From assembly GCA_964592255.1 (NCBI GenBank), contig CAZQCI010000065.1:1-11871 (forward strand): a stretch of 11,871 nt of DNA, in the 5' to 3' direction. Numbering within the stretch: the stretch's first letter is position 1; every line of letters begins with the position of its first letter. Positions 1-6,558 of this stretch are shown here, in pieces. The notes below the pieces were generated by a model that was given only the letters and a program-made list of their open reading frames with translations, was not told where the DNA came from and ran no database searches. Origin of the DNA: CAZQCI01 sp964592255. Its GTDB lineage: Bacteria; UBA10199; SBBF01. A program made the translations under genes and the position numbers.

Positions 1-771
1 TCTCTAGAAGACAGGGCGAATATGATTTTTAATTTTTCGTCGTATCGTACTTCGTTTGCTCAGAGTATTTTATTTAATAGTGATTACAATAATGATGGTT
101 TGATTGATCTGCTAGTGGACGGATACTATGCTATAGGGGGTTATTATGGGGGGCAATTCAGTTTAGTTTATGGCGATGAAAGCTATGTTGATGGTAGTTA
201 CTCTGGAAGTGATTTAAGTGTTAGTTTTTCTGGAGAGGATTTCCAAGGACAATCAAACTTTTTGACTTCTCTTGGAGATTTCAATGGAGATAGTTATAAT
301 GATTTTGCCGTAGGGGCTTCTTTGCCAGAACGAAATGGTAACACGGGTATTGTTTATGGCTATTTTGGATCTGCTGATAAACTGTCTTCTGGACAGTTGG
401 GAGATGACAGTAGCGTGATTTTACGCTATGAAGATGGTGCGTCTTCTAGCTTTGGCTCATCGGTTACAGTTTGGGACTTTGATGGAGATGGGACTTCAGA
501 AATTATTGCCGGGGCCCCATCATCTGGTGTAGTTTCTATTTTTAGTGATAAAGATTATTCCTGGACATCCGCTTCTTCTGAGGAAACGCCTGGAGAAGAA
601 TCTACTGAAGAGGAGAGCGATGGAAGTGATGATATCTGGACTAAGGTAGATTATGGTGATTGTGGCTGTCATATGCAGGATAGCCCCATGGCCTGGTCTT
701 GGGTTCAATTTTTTATTGTGCTCGGGTTCTTTGGTCTTTTTATTCAATTGCGTTTTCGCATTCGTCGATGA
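1..771 (+). CDS. FG-GAP repeat (integrin-alpha-like) surface protein, C-terminal part, 5' end outside window
   Basis: The frame is open to base 1, so the gene begins upstream; the ATG at 22 is only an internal methionine. Numbering from that Met, three Asp-rich calcium-loop motifs of FG-GAP/beta-propeller type are visible: DYNNDGLID (21-29), DFNGDSYND (86-94) and DFDGDGTSE (152-160). Each is followed by a hydrophobic strand and Gly-Ala or Gly-Tyr, as in these repeats. An acidic Glu/Ser-rich linker (about 187-205) leads to Cys-Gly-Cys (214-216), a hydrophobic segment (about 226-242) and an Arg-rich end. Known of the family: FG-GAP propellers are extracellular, Ca2+-binding and often adhesive. 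Inferred: an exported, surface-anchored protein. Its stop overlaps the start of the next gene, although the functions look unrelated. Ligand and total length cannot be determined here. Confidence 0.85.
   Translation, partial: SLEDRANMIFNFSSYRTSFAQSILFNSDYNNDGLIDLLVDGYYAIGGYYGGQFSLVYGDESYVDGSYSGSDLSVSFSGEDFQGQSNFLTSLGDFNGDSYNDFAVGASLPERNGNTGIVYGYFGSADKLSSGQLGDDSSVILRYEDGASSSFGSSVTVWDFDGDGTSEIIAGAPSSGVVSIFSDKDYSWTSASSEETPGEESTEEESDGSDDIWTKVDYGDCGCHMQDSPMAWSWVQFFIVLGFFGLFIQLRFRIRR
658..768 (+). other. C-terminal sorting/anchoring tail resembling MYXO-CTERM (Cys-x-Cys, transmembrane helix, Arg cluster)
   Basis: The last 37 residues of the FG-GAP protein read Asp-Cys-Gly-Cys, a short polar spacer, about 17 hydrophobic residues rich in Phe, Leu and Trp, then RFRIRR to the end. 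This three-part layout is that of bacterial C-terminal sorting signals. The Cys-containing version matches MYXO-CTERM, which is cleaved by CPBP-type glutamic intramembrane proteases (myxosortases) in Myxococcota. The layout is seen directly; assignment to that family is inferred. The alternative is a plain C-terminal transmembrane anchor. Confidence 0.6.
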
Positions 772-1733
772 TTATGTATCAATCTATTAAAACCCTTCCA
801 CAACAATTTTCAGTGGGGTATCAACTGGGTCGGAACTTGAAGTTTGCAGCTCAGGGGATTACAAGAATTAATCTTAGCGGCCTGGGAGGCAGTTCACTTC
901 CTGGTGATTTACTTAATGATTATCTTCGAGCTTCTTGTTTTATTCACTTACACCGTGACTATGATCTTCCTGCAGATTTAAGTTCTCGTGACCTTGTTTT
1001 CTGTGCTTCTTATTCTGGTAATACGGAAGAAACTCTTTCTTCTCTTGAGGAAGCTAGAAAACGCAAGGCTCACATCATCATTTTATCTCACGGGGGACAA
1101 CTGAAAAGAAAAGCTGCCGATTTATCTTTGCCTTTCATTGAAATTCCAGAATCTGTTCAGCCACGGCAAGCCGTGGGATATTTTTTTTCTGCAATTTTAG
1201 GAGTTTTAGAAGAGCTCAAGTTAACTCCTCCTCAACAAGAAGTTTTAAAGGATCTAGAAAGCTTTTTACAGTCTGTCAACTCTGTGTGTGAACAAAAAGG
1301 AAAAGATTTGGCTGTTTCTTTAGTGGATAAAGTTCCTATCATTTATGGGCCTACCATTCTTCAAGGGGTTTGTCGTATCTGGAAGATTAAAATGAATGAA
1401 AATGTGAAAATTCCTGCTTTTTTTAATGTTTTTCCAGAGATGAATCATAATGAAATGGTAGGGTGGACACGACTCAATTTTCATGCTGCCTTTGTTTATC
1501 TCATCAGCCAATATATGCATCCCCGTATTTTTAAACGTATGCAGGTGATGAAGGAGATTTTATCAGAAAAAATTCCTATTCATGAAATCAAACTTACAGG
1601 TGCCAATTTATTACAGGAAATGTTTGAGGCTTTGTTGATAGGTGATTATACCACTTATTACATGGCTATTAATGCTGGTGTAGACCCGGCTCCCGTGGAA
1701 ATGGTTGAGGCTTTTAAGAAAAAACTTGATTAG
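768..1733 (+). CDS. Bifunctional phosphoglucose/phosphomannose isomerase (SIS domain)
   Basis: A cytosolic SIS-fold sugar isomerase of 321 residues, the usual size for the bifunctional PGI/PMI family, interconverting fructose 6-phosphate with glucose 6-phosphate and mannose 6-phosphate. Visible signatures: GLGGSS (38-43) and SYSGNTEET (81-89) in the sugar-phosphate site of the first SIS half; PRQAVGY (132-138) with the family Arg; PEMNHNE (223-229) carrying the catalytic Glu; and the C-terminal GDYTTYYMAINAGVDPAPVE block ending in the Lys-rich FKKKL. The start at 768 is chosen because its ATGA overlaps the stop of the upstream gene and suggests coupled translation. An ATG at 774 is also possible, and there is no clear Shine-Dalgarno. 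The following guanylyltransferase gene, 5 bases on, supports a role in GDP-mannose supply. Substrate preference cannot be read from sequence. Confidence 0.87.
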   Translation: MIMYQSIKTLPQQFSVGYQLGRNLKFAAQGITRINLSGLGGSSLPGDLLNDYLRASCFIHLHRDYDLPADLSSRDLVFCASYSGNTEETLSSLEEARKRKAHIIILSHGGQLKRKAADLSLPFIEIPESVQPRQAVGYFFSAILGVLEELKLTPPQQEVLKDLESFLQSVNSVCEQKGKDLAVSLVDKVPIIYGPTILQGVCRIWKIKMNENVKIPAFFNVFPEMNHNEMVGWTRLNFHAAFVYLISQYMHPRIFKRMQVMKEILSEKIPIHEIKLTGANLLQEMFEALLIGDYTTYYMAINAGVDPAPVEMVEAFKKKLD

Positions 1734-1738
1734 ATTTT

Positions 1739-2659
1739 ATGTCCAATTTTTTTGCCGTTATCCTTGCGGGTGGCGAAGGAACACGCTTTGCTCCTTTAAG
1801 TACTTCTGAAAAGCCGAAGCAATTTTTATCTATTCTGGATCCGGATTTTACTTTAATTCAACAGACTTTTAATCGATTAAAGGGCGTTGTTCCGTCGCGT
1901 CATTGTTTTGTGTCCACTTCGGCTCGCTATGTTGATATTGTACAGCAACAACTTGCCTTAACTTGTGATCAAATTATTGGAGAACCTTTAAAGAAAAATA
2001 CTGCTCCGGCCATTGCGTTGATCACCTGGTATTTATTTCTCAAAAATCCATCCGCTGTTATTTTGTTTTGTCCGTCGGATCATTATATTCATCATGTCTC
2101 TCTGGCTCAGGATATTTGGAAAAAAGCTTTTCGAGAAGTTCAAGAAAGCTTGTGTGTTTTTGGAGTCAATCCTTCTTTTCCCTCTGCCGATTATGGCTAT
2201 ATCCGCCAAGGGCAGCCTGTTGGTAGTGATTTTTATCAAGTGGCTTCATTTGTTGAAAAACCGGATCGGGCACGCGCCGAAAGTTATTTAAAAGAAGGAA
2301 ATTATTTGTGGAATAGTGGGATGTTTTTATGGAAGGCCAAAGTTTTTCTCGCAGTGTTACAGCAAACTTTGCCCATGATGTATCGTCTGCTTCAGGATGT
2401 GAAGCTCTCTCCAGATGGTTGTTCACTGGATTCCCAGTCTATGAACACGTATTTTGAAAAAGTGGAAAGTATTTCAGTTGATTATGGTGTGATGGAAAAA
2501 GCTAAAAATGTGGTGGTAACCCCTTTTGATGTCGGCTGGTCGGATGTAGGTACTTGGCAAGGGTTACGGGCTTTAAAAGAAAAATATAATCTAAAACTAT
2601 CCGATGAGGTGGAAGAACAACTTATGTGCCACCCCGTGCTTGACACGGGGTCTGGTTAA
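1739..2659 (+). CDS. manC: Mannose-1-phosphate guanylyltransferase, C terminus formed by a repeat
   Basis: Makes GDP-mannose from mannose 1-phosphate and GTP, the activated sugar for polysaccharide, LPS and glycoprotein mannose. Motifs in order: the nucleotide-binding loop ILAGGEGTRF (8-17), KPKQF (25-29), EPLKKNTAPAIAL (82-94), PSDH (112-115), YGYI (152-155), FVEKPD (171-176), WNSGMF (191-196), SVDYGVMEKA (246-255) and WSDVGTW (267-273). At 306 residues it lacks the left-handed beta-helix region present in many homologues and the phosphomannose isomerase domain of the long bifunctional form. The last ten residues, CHPVLDTGSG, and the stop are encoded by a dispersed repeat, so the native tail was probably replaced or lightly trimmed. 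The catalytic core appears intact. It lies 5 bases after the isomerase gene and is probably cotranscribed. No phosphomannomutase gene is present to complete the pathway. Confidence 0.92.
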   Translation: MSNFFAVILAGGEGTRFAPLSTSEKPKQFLSILDPDFTLIQQTFNRLKGVVPSRHCFVSTSARYVDIVQQQLALTCDQIIGEPLKKNTAPAIALITWYLFLKNPSAVILFCPSDHYIHHVSLAQDIWKKAFREVQESLCVFGVNPSFPSADYGYIRQGQPVGSDFYQVASFVEKPDRARAESYLKEGNYLWNSGMFLWKAKVFLAVLQQTLPMMYRLLQDVKLSPDGCSLDSQSMNTYFEKVESISVDYGVMEKAKNVVVTPFDVGWSDVGTWQGLRALKEKYNLKLSDEVEEQLMCHPVLDTGSG

Positions 2660-2740
2660 AATGGATTTCGGCTTATCCCAAGAGTCACGAAGTGATGCCT
2701 TTGGCAGATCCCTTCGGGAAAGCCTGCCTGTATGACTCAT
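2626..2740. repeat. Dispersed palindromic repeat ending manC
   Basis: The stretch contains stacked inverted repeats: CCCCGTG-cttga-CACGGGG (2632-2650), TCAC-gaa-GTGA (2685-2695), and GGCTTATCCC (2670-2679) pairing imperfectly with GGGAAAGCC (2716-2724). When read through, its left end gives the peptide HPVLDTGS. That peptide recurs, to my knowledge, as a spurious translation of short palindromic repeats in many bacterial genomes. It fills the gap between the convergent manC and the reductase gene. No T-run follows the hairpins, so it is not a classic terminator, although it could still end or stabilise transcripts. Boundaries are approximate. Confidence 0.6.
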
Positions 2741-2741
2741 T

Positions 2742-3548
2742 CTACCAATACCGTTCCACATGAATCTGGCCCGGTTCGGCTTTTTTGTGTTCCTTAAATC
2801 CGTCTTTTCCTAATAATTCAATCATCGATTCGATCATGGCGGGGCTACCGCAGAGGAAAAAATGTGTGTTGTCGGTGCTTGGTTTAAAGCCCCATTTCTT
2901 TTCCAAAACACGGGATTCCCACAAAACTTGGACATGCCCTTGGGGGCCTTTCCATGAATTGTCTTTGGGGCGACTTAAGATGGGGTGGTAGGAGAAGTTG
3001 GGAAATTTTTTCTCCAGTTCTTCCATTTCTTTCCGATAGCCCAGGTCGATGGATTCGCGTACGCCATGAAAGAGGGCGAAGTGGCGAGATGAATTTTGCA
3101 AATAGGTATCCAACATACTTTTAAAGGGTGCAATACCTGTTCCTGTAGCGATGTAAACCACATGGGATGAATCTGGGACATTGTTCATCGTAAAGGCTCC
3201 AGTGATTTTTTGCCCCATAAAGAGATCATCACCCGTTTTTAGTGAAAACAATCGCGGTGTGAGTACTCCTTCCTTCACCAACGTAATGTAAAATTCGAGA
3301 TAGTTTTTAATCTTGGGAGAAGAAGCAATGGAATAAGCCCGTTGAATGAATTTGTCGGCATCCAAAGGTTTTTCATCAGGTGAAGATCCTGCACAGCGTG
3401 GCGCTGAAGCGGGGAGGCCTAAGACGGTAAATTGCCCGGCTTTAAAATCCGATAAATTCCAATTTTTTGGAGCAACCCGAAAGAGGGCTAAGTTGGGGCT
3501 TAAATCGATCCGTTCGTTTAAGATAGCATTAAATTCTGGCTTCGGCAT
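2742..3548 (-). CDS. fpr: Ferredoxin/flavodoxin-NADP+ reductase
   Basis: FAD enzyme that moves electrons between NADPH and ferredoxin or flavodoxin in the cytosol. At 268 residues it is the typical bacterial Fpr length. The FAD-binding barrel carries GQF (38-40) and RAYSIAS (70-76, the RxYS flavin motif). The NADP domain carries VVYIATGTGIAPF (130-142), HGVRES (161-166) and the cysteine motif FLCGSPAMIE (231-240). The protein ends in Tyr-Trp, the aromatic end expected to stack near the flavin. An insertion of about 20 residues rich in Pro, Ser and Asp (roughly 47-66) precedes the flavin motif. A strong Shine-Dalgarno supports this start. A neighbouring transhydrogenase operon (divergent, beyond the hydrolase gene) also handles NADPH, but cotranscription is excluded. 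Nothing identifies its partner protein. Confidence 0.93.
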   Translation of the reverse strand: MPKPEFNAILNERIDLSPNLALFRVAPKNWNLSDFKAGQFTVLGLPASAPRCAGSSPDEKPLDADKFIQRAYSIASSPKIKNYLEFYITLVKEGVLTPRLFSLKTGDDLFMGQKITGAFTMNNVPDSSHVVYIATGTGIAPFKSMLDTYLQNSSRHFALFHGVRESIDLGYRKEMEELEKKFPNFSYHPILSRPKDNSWKGPQGHVQVLWESRVLEKKWGFKPSTDNTHFFLCGSPAMIESMIELLGKDGFKEHKKAEPGQIHVERYW

Positions 3549-3557
3549 GTTGCGGTA

Positions 3558-3565
3558 TCCTCCTT
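3558..3565 (-). promoter_or_regulatory. Strong ribosome binding site of the reductase gene
   Basis: On the minus strand these bases read AAGGAGGA, 9 bases before the ATG at 3548. This is a near-perfect Shine-Dalgarno and contrasts with the many SD-less starts elsewhere in the window. It fixes the reductase start. Confidence 0.8.
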
Positions 3566-3650
3566 GAATGGTGTTATCAGAATTAAGATATTTAGAAAGT
3601 AAATTTTTAAGGAGAAAAATCGAGAGGCTGGGCTCGAAGGTTTATTGTAA

Positions 3651-4844
3651 CTACCTTAAAATCCTGATGCCTGGCTGGGATTTTAATAACAAGTTTTCGT
3701 ATGTTTGGGGATCTGTGGCGTAGGAGGCTTTTAGAAAAACGGTGAAATAATAAGCAAGGGCCTTCTGGTTCCAAATGACATGGTCGCCTTTTTCATCCAT
3801 GATGGCTGTGATTCTGCTGTTGGGACCGTATAAAGGGGCGACTCTTTCATTGCAAAACTTCTCTTCTTTTTCATCTAGCCATGACTTAGAAAGATTTCTT
3901 TCCATGCTGGGTGTTCGATCGGGTTCATAATAAAAAAGGATGTTTAAATCTTGATTATGCGTTTGTGGCCATCTCTGAGTCATTTCGCCCGCATCTGGCC
4001 ACCAGATATCGGATTCTCCAAAAAGAATAATGCCGTTAATTTTAAATGGTGCCTCCAATTCTTTGGGGGGGTTATTCTTTTGCTGTAGATAATATCTTAA
4101 AATATCACCTCCCATTGAGTGCCCAATAAGAGTGACGCCATCAGCTATGTGGCTAGCTCCAAATTTAGTTTTGGATTTCTCAATAGCGTCTTCAATGATC
4201 ATTGTGGGCATGTTATTGGATTGACTGTCAAAATCGGTGACTACAATAAAACCATGGCTTACGAGATGTTTAATAATGAGATTTTCGAGATAAGGTTTAA
4301 GATAAAAGGTACTGCCAGCTCCATGTGCAAGATAAACAACAGGAAAAGAGGTGTCTGAGGAAAGTGTAAACTTTCCGAAATCAGGGGAGTAAATTTGATA
4401 CTGATGCTTGTTAAGTGTGATGGTTTCTTCTTCAACACCATAGGGGCCAGGTGTTGAAAAATCATTATTGGTAGTAGATGTGACCTGATGATTTTCCCAA
4501 ATATCAGAATTATTTTCGAATTCTTGTATAAGAATCGGTAGGTCTGTTGTTAGGGGAATGTTAGTTTCGTATTGATTGGTATAAGGGAGTAATCCAAAAC
4601 GCCGAGAGATGGCATCAAAAGCTCTTGCTTGTAACTCTTGATCCGCTGGTCCGGTCCCAAATAAATCTTGGTATTCATCCCCTTCATTGTTAGCAAAAGG
4701 TAGCCATTCTGTGTCGCTAATGGAATTAGGGTTTTCATCTGTATTGACGGTGTTTATCAAAAAAAACTCAAGTTGATTTTGAGCCACAGGATCATCATTC
4801 AAAAAAAATAAATCACTAACAAGTTTTTTGATGTCAAGTTCCAT
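3651..4844 (-). CDS. Alpha/beta hydrolase (serine esterase/lipase-like) with unrecognised N-terminal region
   Basis: 397 residues. The hydrolase fold begins at about 145: a strand then HGAGS (174-178) as a likely oxyanion-hole loop, LVSHGFIVVTDFDS (194-207), and the nucleophile elbow GHSMGG (241-246) with Ser243. Later come GESD (276-279), YYEPDR (305-310) with a candidate acid Asp308, and GDH (353-355) with the likely catalytic His355. The arrangement resembles chlorophyllase, PAF-acetylhydrolase and PET-hydrolase-like esterases; the substrate is unknown. The first 140 residues are acidic, Asn-rich and not recognised. No signal peptide or lipobox is seen, so it is inferred to be cytoplasmic. 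It is minus-strand, upstream of the reductase gene with a gap of about 100 bases and probably its own promoter. No Shine-Dalgarno precedes the ATG; a GATAAT lies only 6 bases upstream. Confidence 0.75.
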   Translation of the reverse strand: MELDIKKLVSDLFFLNDDPVAQNQLEFFLINTVNTDENPNSISDTEWLPFANNEGDEYQDLFGTGPADQELQARAFDAISRRFGLLPYTNQYETNIPLTTDLPILIQEFENNSDIWENHQVTSTTNNDFSTPGPYGVEEETITLNKHQYQIYSPDFGKFTLSSDTSFPVVYLAHGAGSTFYLKPYLENLIIKHLVSHGFIVVTDFDSQSNNMPTMIIEDAIEKSKTKFGASHIADGVTLIGHSMGGDILRYYLQQKNNPPKELEAPFKINGIILFGESDIWWPDAGEMTQRWPQTHNQDLNILFYYEPDRTPSMERNLSKSWLDEKEEKFCNERVAPLYGPNSRITAIMDEKGDHVIWNQKALAYYFTVFLKASYATDPQTYENLLLKSQPGIRILR

Positions 4845-4850
4845 ATGTCT

Positions 4851-4856
4851 ATTATC
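4851..4856 (-). promoter_or_regulatory. Possible -10 element for leaderless hydrolase transcript
   Basis: The minus strand reads GATAAT, with 6 bases separating it from the ATG of the hydrolase gene. A transcript from here would start at or next to the start codon. No convincing -35 hexamer is visible at the expected distance, so this is tentative. Confidence 0.3.
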
Positions 4857-4912
4857 GGCAGTATTTTTGATAAGTTGCTTTAATTTTCTTGAGTTTTTTT
4901 GGATAGAAACCG

Positions 4913-4941
4913 TTGACAGCTCCTCTAATATCCATCATATT
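4913..4941 (+). promoter_or_regulatory. Sigma70-type promoter of the transhydrogenase operon
   Basis: A consensus -35 TTGACA (4913-4918), a 17-base spacer and a -10-like CATATT (4936-4941, 4 of 6 consensus positions). It lies in the divergent gap before pntAA and predicts a leader of about 16 bases, without an evident Shine-Dalgarno. Confidence 0.55.
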
Positions 4942-4963
4942 TTGGGCTTAATCAAATCAACTC

Positions 4964-6088
4964 ATGAACATTGCTATTCCGAAGGAATTACATCCCCAAG
5001 AAACCCGCGTTCCGCTGATGCCTTCCAGTGTGGAAAAGCTGCTTAAAAAGGGGGCTAGCATTCAGGTTGAATCGCGGTTGGGGGCGTCCTGTCACATAGA
5101 CGATGCCCAGTATGTAAAAGCAGGCGCCACTATCATTTCGGACCGTCAACAACTTCTTTCCCAAGCGGATATTGTGTTGCGTCTGCGAAAGCCTCCTCTG
5201 GAGGAAATTCAACTCTTAAAATCTGGTTCGGTTCATATCAGTTTTCTGGACCCATTTTTCTCTCCTGATCTTTTACAGGCATTGGCCAAACAAGGAGTGA
5301 GCGCTCTTTGTATGGAATTAATTCCCCGTTCCACCCGTGCGCAAAAAATGGACGCACTCAGTTCTCAAGCCTCCCTTGCGGGTTATGTGGCGGTGATCTT
5401 GGCTTCTCATTCTCTTCGCAAAATTCTACCGATGATGACAACGCCTTCGGGTACTATTCCTCCGGCTAAAGTTTTTGTGATTGGGGCAGGTGTGGCGGGT
5501 TTACAAGCCATTGCTACGGCCCGCAGGCTTGGAGCCCGTGTTGAAGCTTTTGATACGCGGCCAGCCGTGGAAGAACAGGTTAAATCTTTGGGGGCCCGTT
5601 TTGTTAAAATCGATTTGGGAAAAACGGAAGAAACCAAAGACGGATATGCAAAAGCCTTGACGGAAGATCAATTACAAAAGCAACGCGAAGGATTGAAAAA
5701 AATATGCGCTACCTCCGATATTGTTATTAGTACGGCGCAAACTTTTGGACGGAAGGCGCCCATTATTATCACCCGCGATATGCTGATGGCTATGCCCCAG
5801 GGAAGTGTTGCAGTGGATTTGGCTGTTGATAGCGGAGGTAATATTGAAGGAATGGTTCCTGGTGAAACCATTCAAGTAGGAGGTGTTCAAGTGATGGGTT
5901 TGTCCAATTTACCCGGACGTGTGGCTTACGACGCTAGCCAAATGTATTCTAATAATTTGGTCTATTTGTTGGAAGAGTTTTGGAATAAAGAATCGAAACA
6001 ATTTGAACTGAAACAGGATGATGACATCATCAAAGGATGTTTGGTGACGCATCAGGGAGCGATCGTACATCCTCAATGTGTTATTTAA
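4964..6088 (+). CDS. pntAA: NAD(P) transhydrogenase, alpha subunit part 1 (domain I, NAD(H)-binding)
   Basis: Soluble NAD(H)-binding domain I of the proton-translocating transhydrogenase. It exchanges hydride with the NADP(H) domain of PntB at the inner face of the membrane. 374 residues, the normal size for a split alpha subunit. Seen: the N-terminal IAIPKELHPQETRVPL signature (3-18), RAQKMDALSSQASLAGY (125-141) holding the Arg/Gln/Asp loop that contacts the partner domain, the Rossmann loop VIGAGVAGLQA (172-182) with the acidic FDTRP (196-200) selecting NAD over NADP, and NLPGRV (315-320) near the end. The ATG at 4964 aligns with the conserved family N terminus. The membrane portion is a separate gene downstream, separated by a palindromic repeat. 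Promoter-like hexamers lie upstream. Confidence 0.95.
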   Translation: MNIAIPKELHPQETRVPLMPSSVEKLLKKGASIQVESRLGASCHIDDAQYVKAGATIISDRQQLLSQADIVLRLRKPPLEEIQLLKSGSVHISFLDPFFSPDLLQALAKQGVSALCMELIPRSTRAQKMDALSSQASLAGYVAVILASHSLRKILPMMTTPSGTIPPAKVFVIGAGVAGLQAIATARRLGARVEAFDTRPAVEEQVKSLGARFVKIDLGKTEETKDGYAKALTEDQLQKQREGLKKICATSDIVISTAQTFGRKAPIIITRDMLMAMPQGSVAVDLAVDSGGNIEGMVPGETIQVGGVQVMGLSNLPGRVAYDASQMYSNNLVYLLEEFWNKESKQFELKQDDDIIKGCLVTHQGAIVHPQCVI

Positions 6089-6094
6089 TGGCTT

Positions 6095-6186
6095 CGTCAT
6101 TGCGAGAAGTGTAGCCACTTGTGGCGTAACGACGAAGCAATCCAGAAATTTTGGATCGCCACGACCCTGCGGGTCTCGCGATGACG
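6095..6186. repeat. Palindromic MITE-like repeat between the two alpha-subunit genes
   Basis: Terminal inverted repeats CGTCATTGCGAG (6095-6106) and CTCGCGATGACG (6175-6186) match with one mismatch. Inside, GCAATCCA and TGGATCGC form a second stem with one mismatch. This is the widespread 'GTCATTGCGAG...CAATCC...GGATCGCCACG' style of short interspersed repeat known from many bacterial genomes, about 92 bases here. It occupies essentially the whole intergenic gap, and its right end sits 3 bases before the likely start of the next gene. No transposase is encoded. Confidence 0.85.
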
Positions 6187-6189
6187 CTT

Positions 6190-6483
6190 ATGGACACAAC
6201 TATTTACCTCGTTTTTATTCTTATGCTTTCCATCTTTTTGGGATTTGAAGTGATCTCCAAAGTGCCTTCAACCCTTCACACGCCCCTGATGTCGGCCACT
6301 AATGCCATTCACGGTATTACGTTGGTGGGGGCCATTATCGCCGCCGGTTCAGCGCAGCCTTATTCCATTCCTTTTTATCTCAGTGTGTTGGCGATTGTAT
6401 TTGCGGCCATTAATGTGATGGGAGGGTATTTGGTGACGGATCGGATGTTGGAGATGTTTAAAAAGAAGGAAGTGAAGAAATAG
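6190..6483 (+). CDS. pntAB: NAD(P) transhydrogenase, alpha subunit part 2 (membrane domain II)
   Basis: Small membrane protein supplying the alpha part of the proton channel domain. From the ATG at 6190 it has 97 residues, normal for split PntA2. There are three transmembrane stretches (about 4-20, 40-55 and 60-82). The conserved segment GFEVISKVPSTLHTPLMSAT (18-37) leads into NAIHGI. It ends in a Lys-rich cytoplasmic tail. In-frame starts at 6151 and 6181 also exist, but they would encode repeat-derived residues (MDRHDPAGLA), so 6190 is preferred; no Shine-Dalgarno is visible for any of them. It lies between pntAA and pntB and shares their strand. The repeat directly upstream replaces any native leader, so translation may depend on coupling or on the repeat itself. 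Confidence 0.92.
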   Translation: MDTTIYLVFILMLSIFLGFEVISKVPSTLHTPLMSATNAIHGITLVGAIIAAGSAQPYSIPFYLSVLAIVFAAINVMGGYLVTDRMLEMFKKKEVKK

Positions 6484-6484
6484 T

Positions 6485-6546
6485 GGAACAGGGTGAGCCT
6501 GTCGAACCATCATAAATATAAACTCTTCGATAAGCTCAGGTTGTCC
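6485..6546. repeat. Inverted repeat between pntAB and pntB
   Basis: The left arm GGAACAGGGTGAGCCTGTCGAA (6485-6506, shown as two parts: GGAACAGGGTG and AGCCTGTCGAA) pairs imperfectly with the right arm at 6526-6546 (TTCGATAAGCTCAGG then TTGTCC). About 19 AT-rich bases lie between them. The core 'TTCGAYARGCTCAGG' is, to my knowledge, a common interspersed-repeat motif in bacterial genomes. It fills the gap before pntB and differs from the repeats at 2626 and 6095. Confidence 0.7.
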
Positions 6547-6558
6547 TGCTTTTAATGC

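Noticed and set aside
699..767. Upstream start of the SIS isomerase inside the FG-GAP gene
   Set aside because: It would add 23 residues overlapping the transmembrane tail region in another frame; the ATGA junction at 768 gives the expected family length.
2632..2650. CCCCGTG/CACGGGG hairpin as an intrinsic terminator of manC
   Set aside because: It lies inside the reading frame and is not followed by a T-run; it fits a dispersed repeat better.
6151..6189. Upstream starts for pntAB (6151 or 6181)
   Set aside because: The added residues are encoded by the palindromic repeat; homologues begin near the MDTTIYL equivalent.
6095..6546. CRISPR or tandem-repeat array
   Set aside because: The repeats are single, unrelated to each other, palindromic and unevenly spaced, without spacer organisation.
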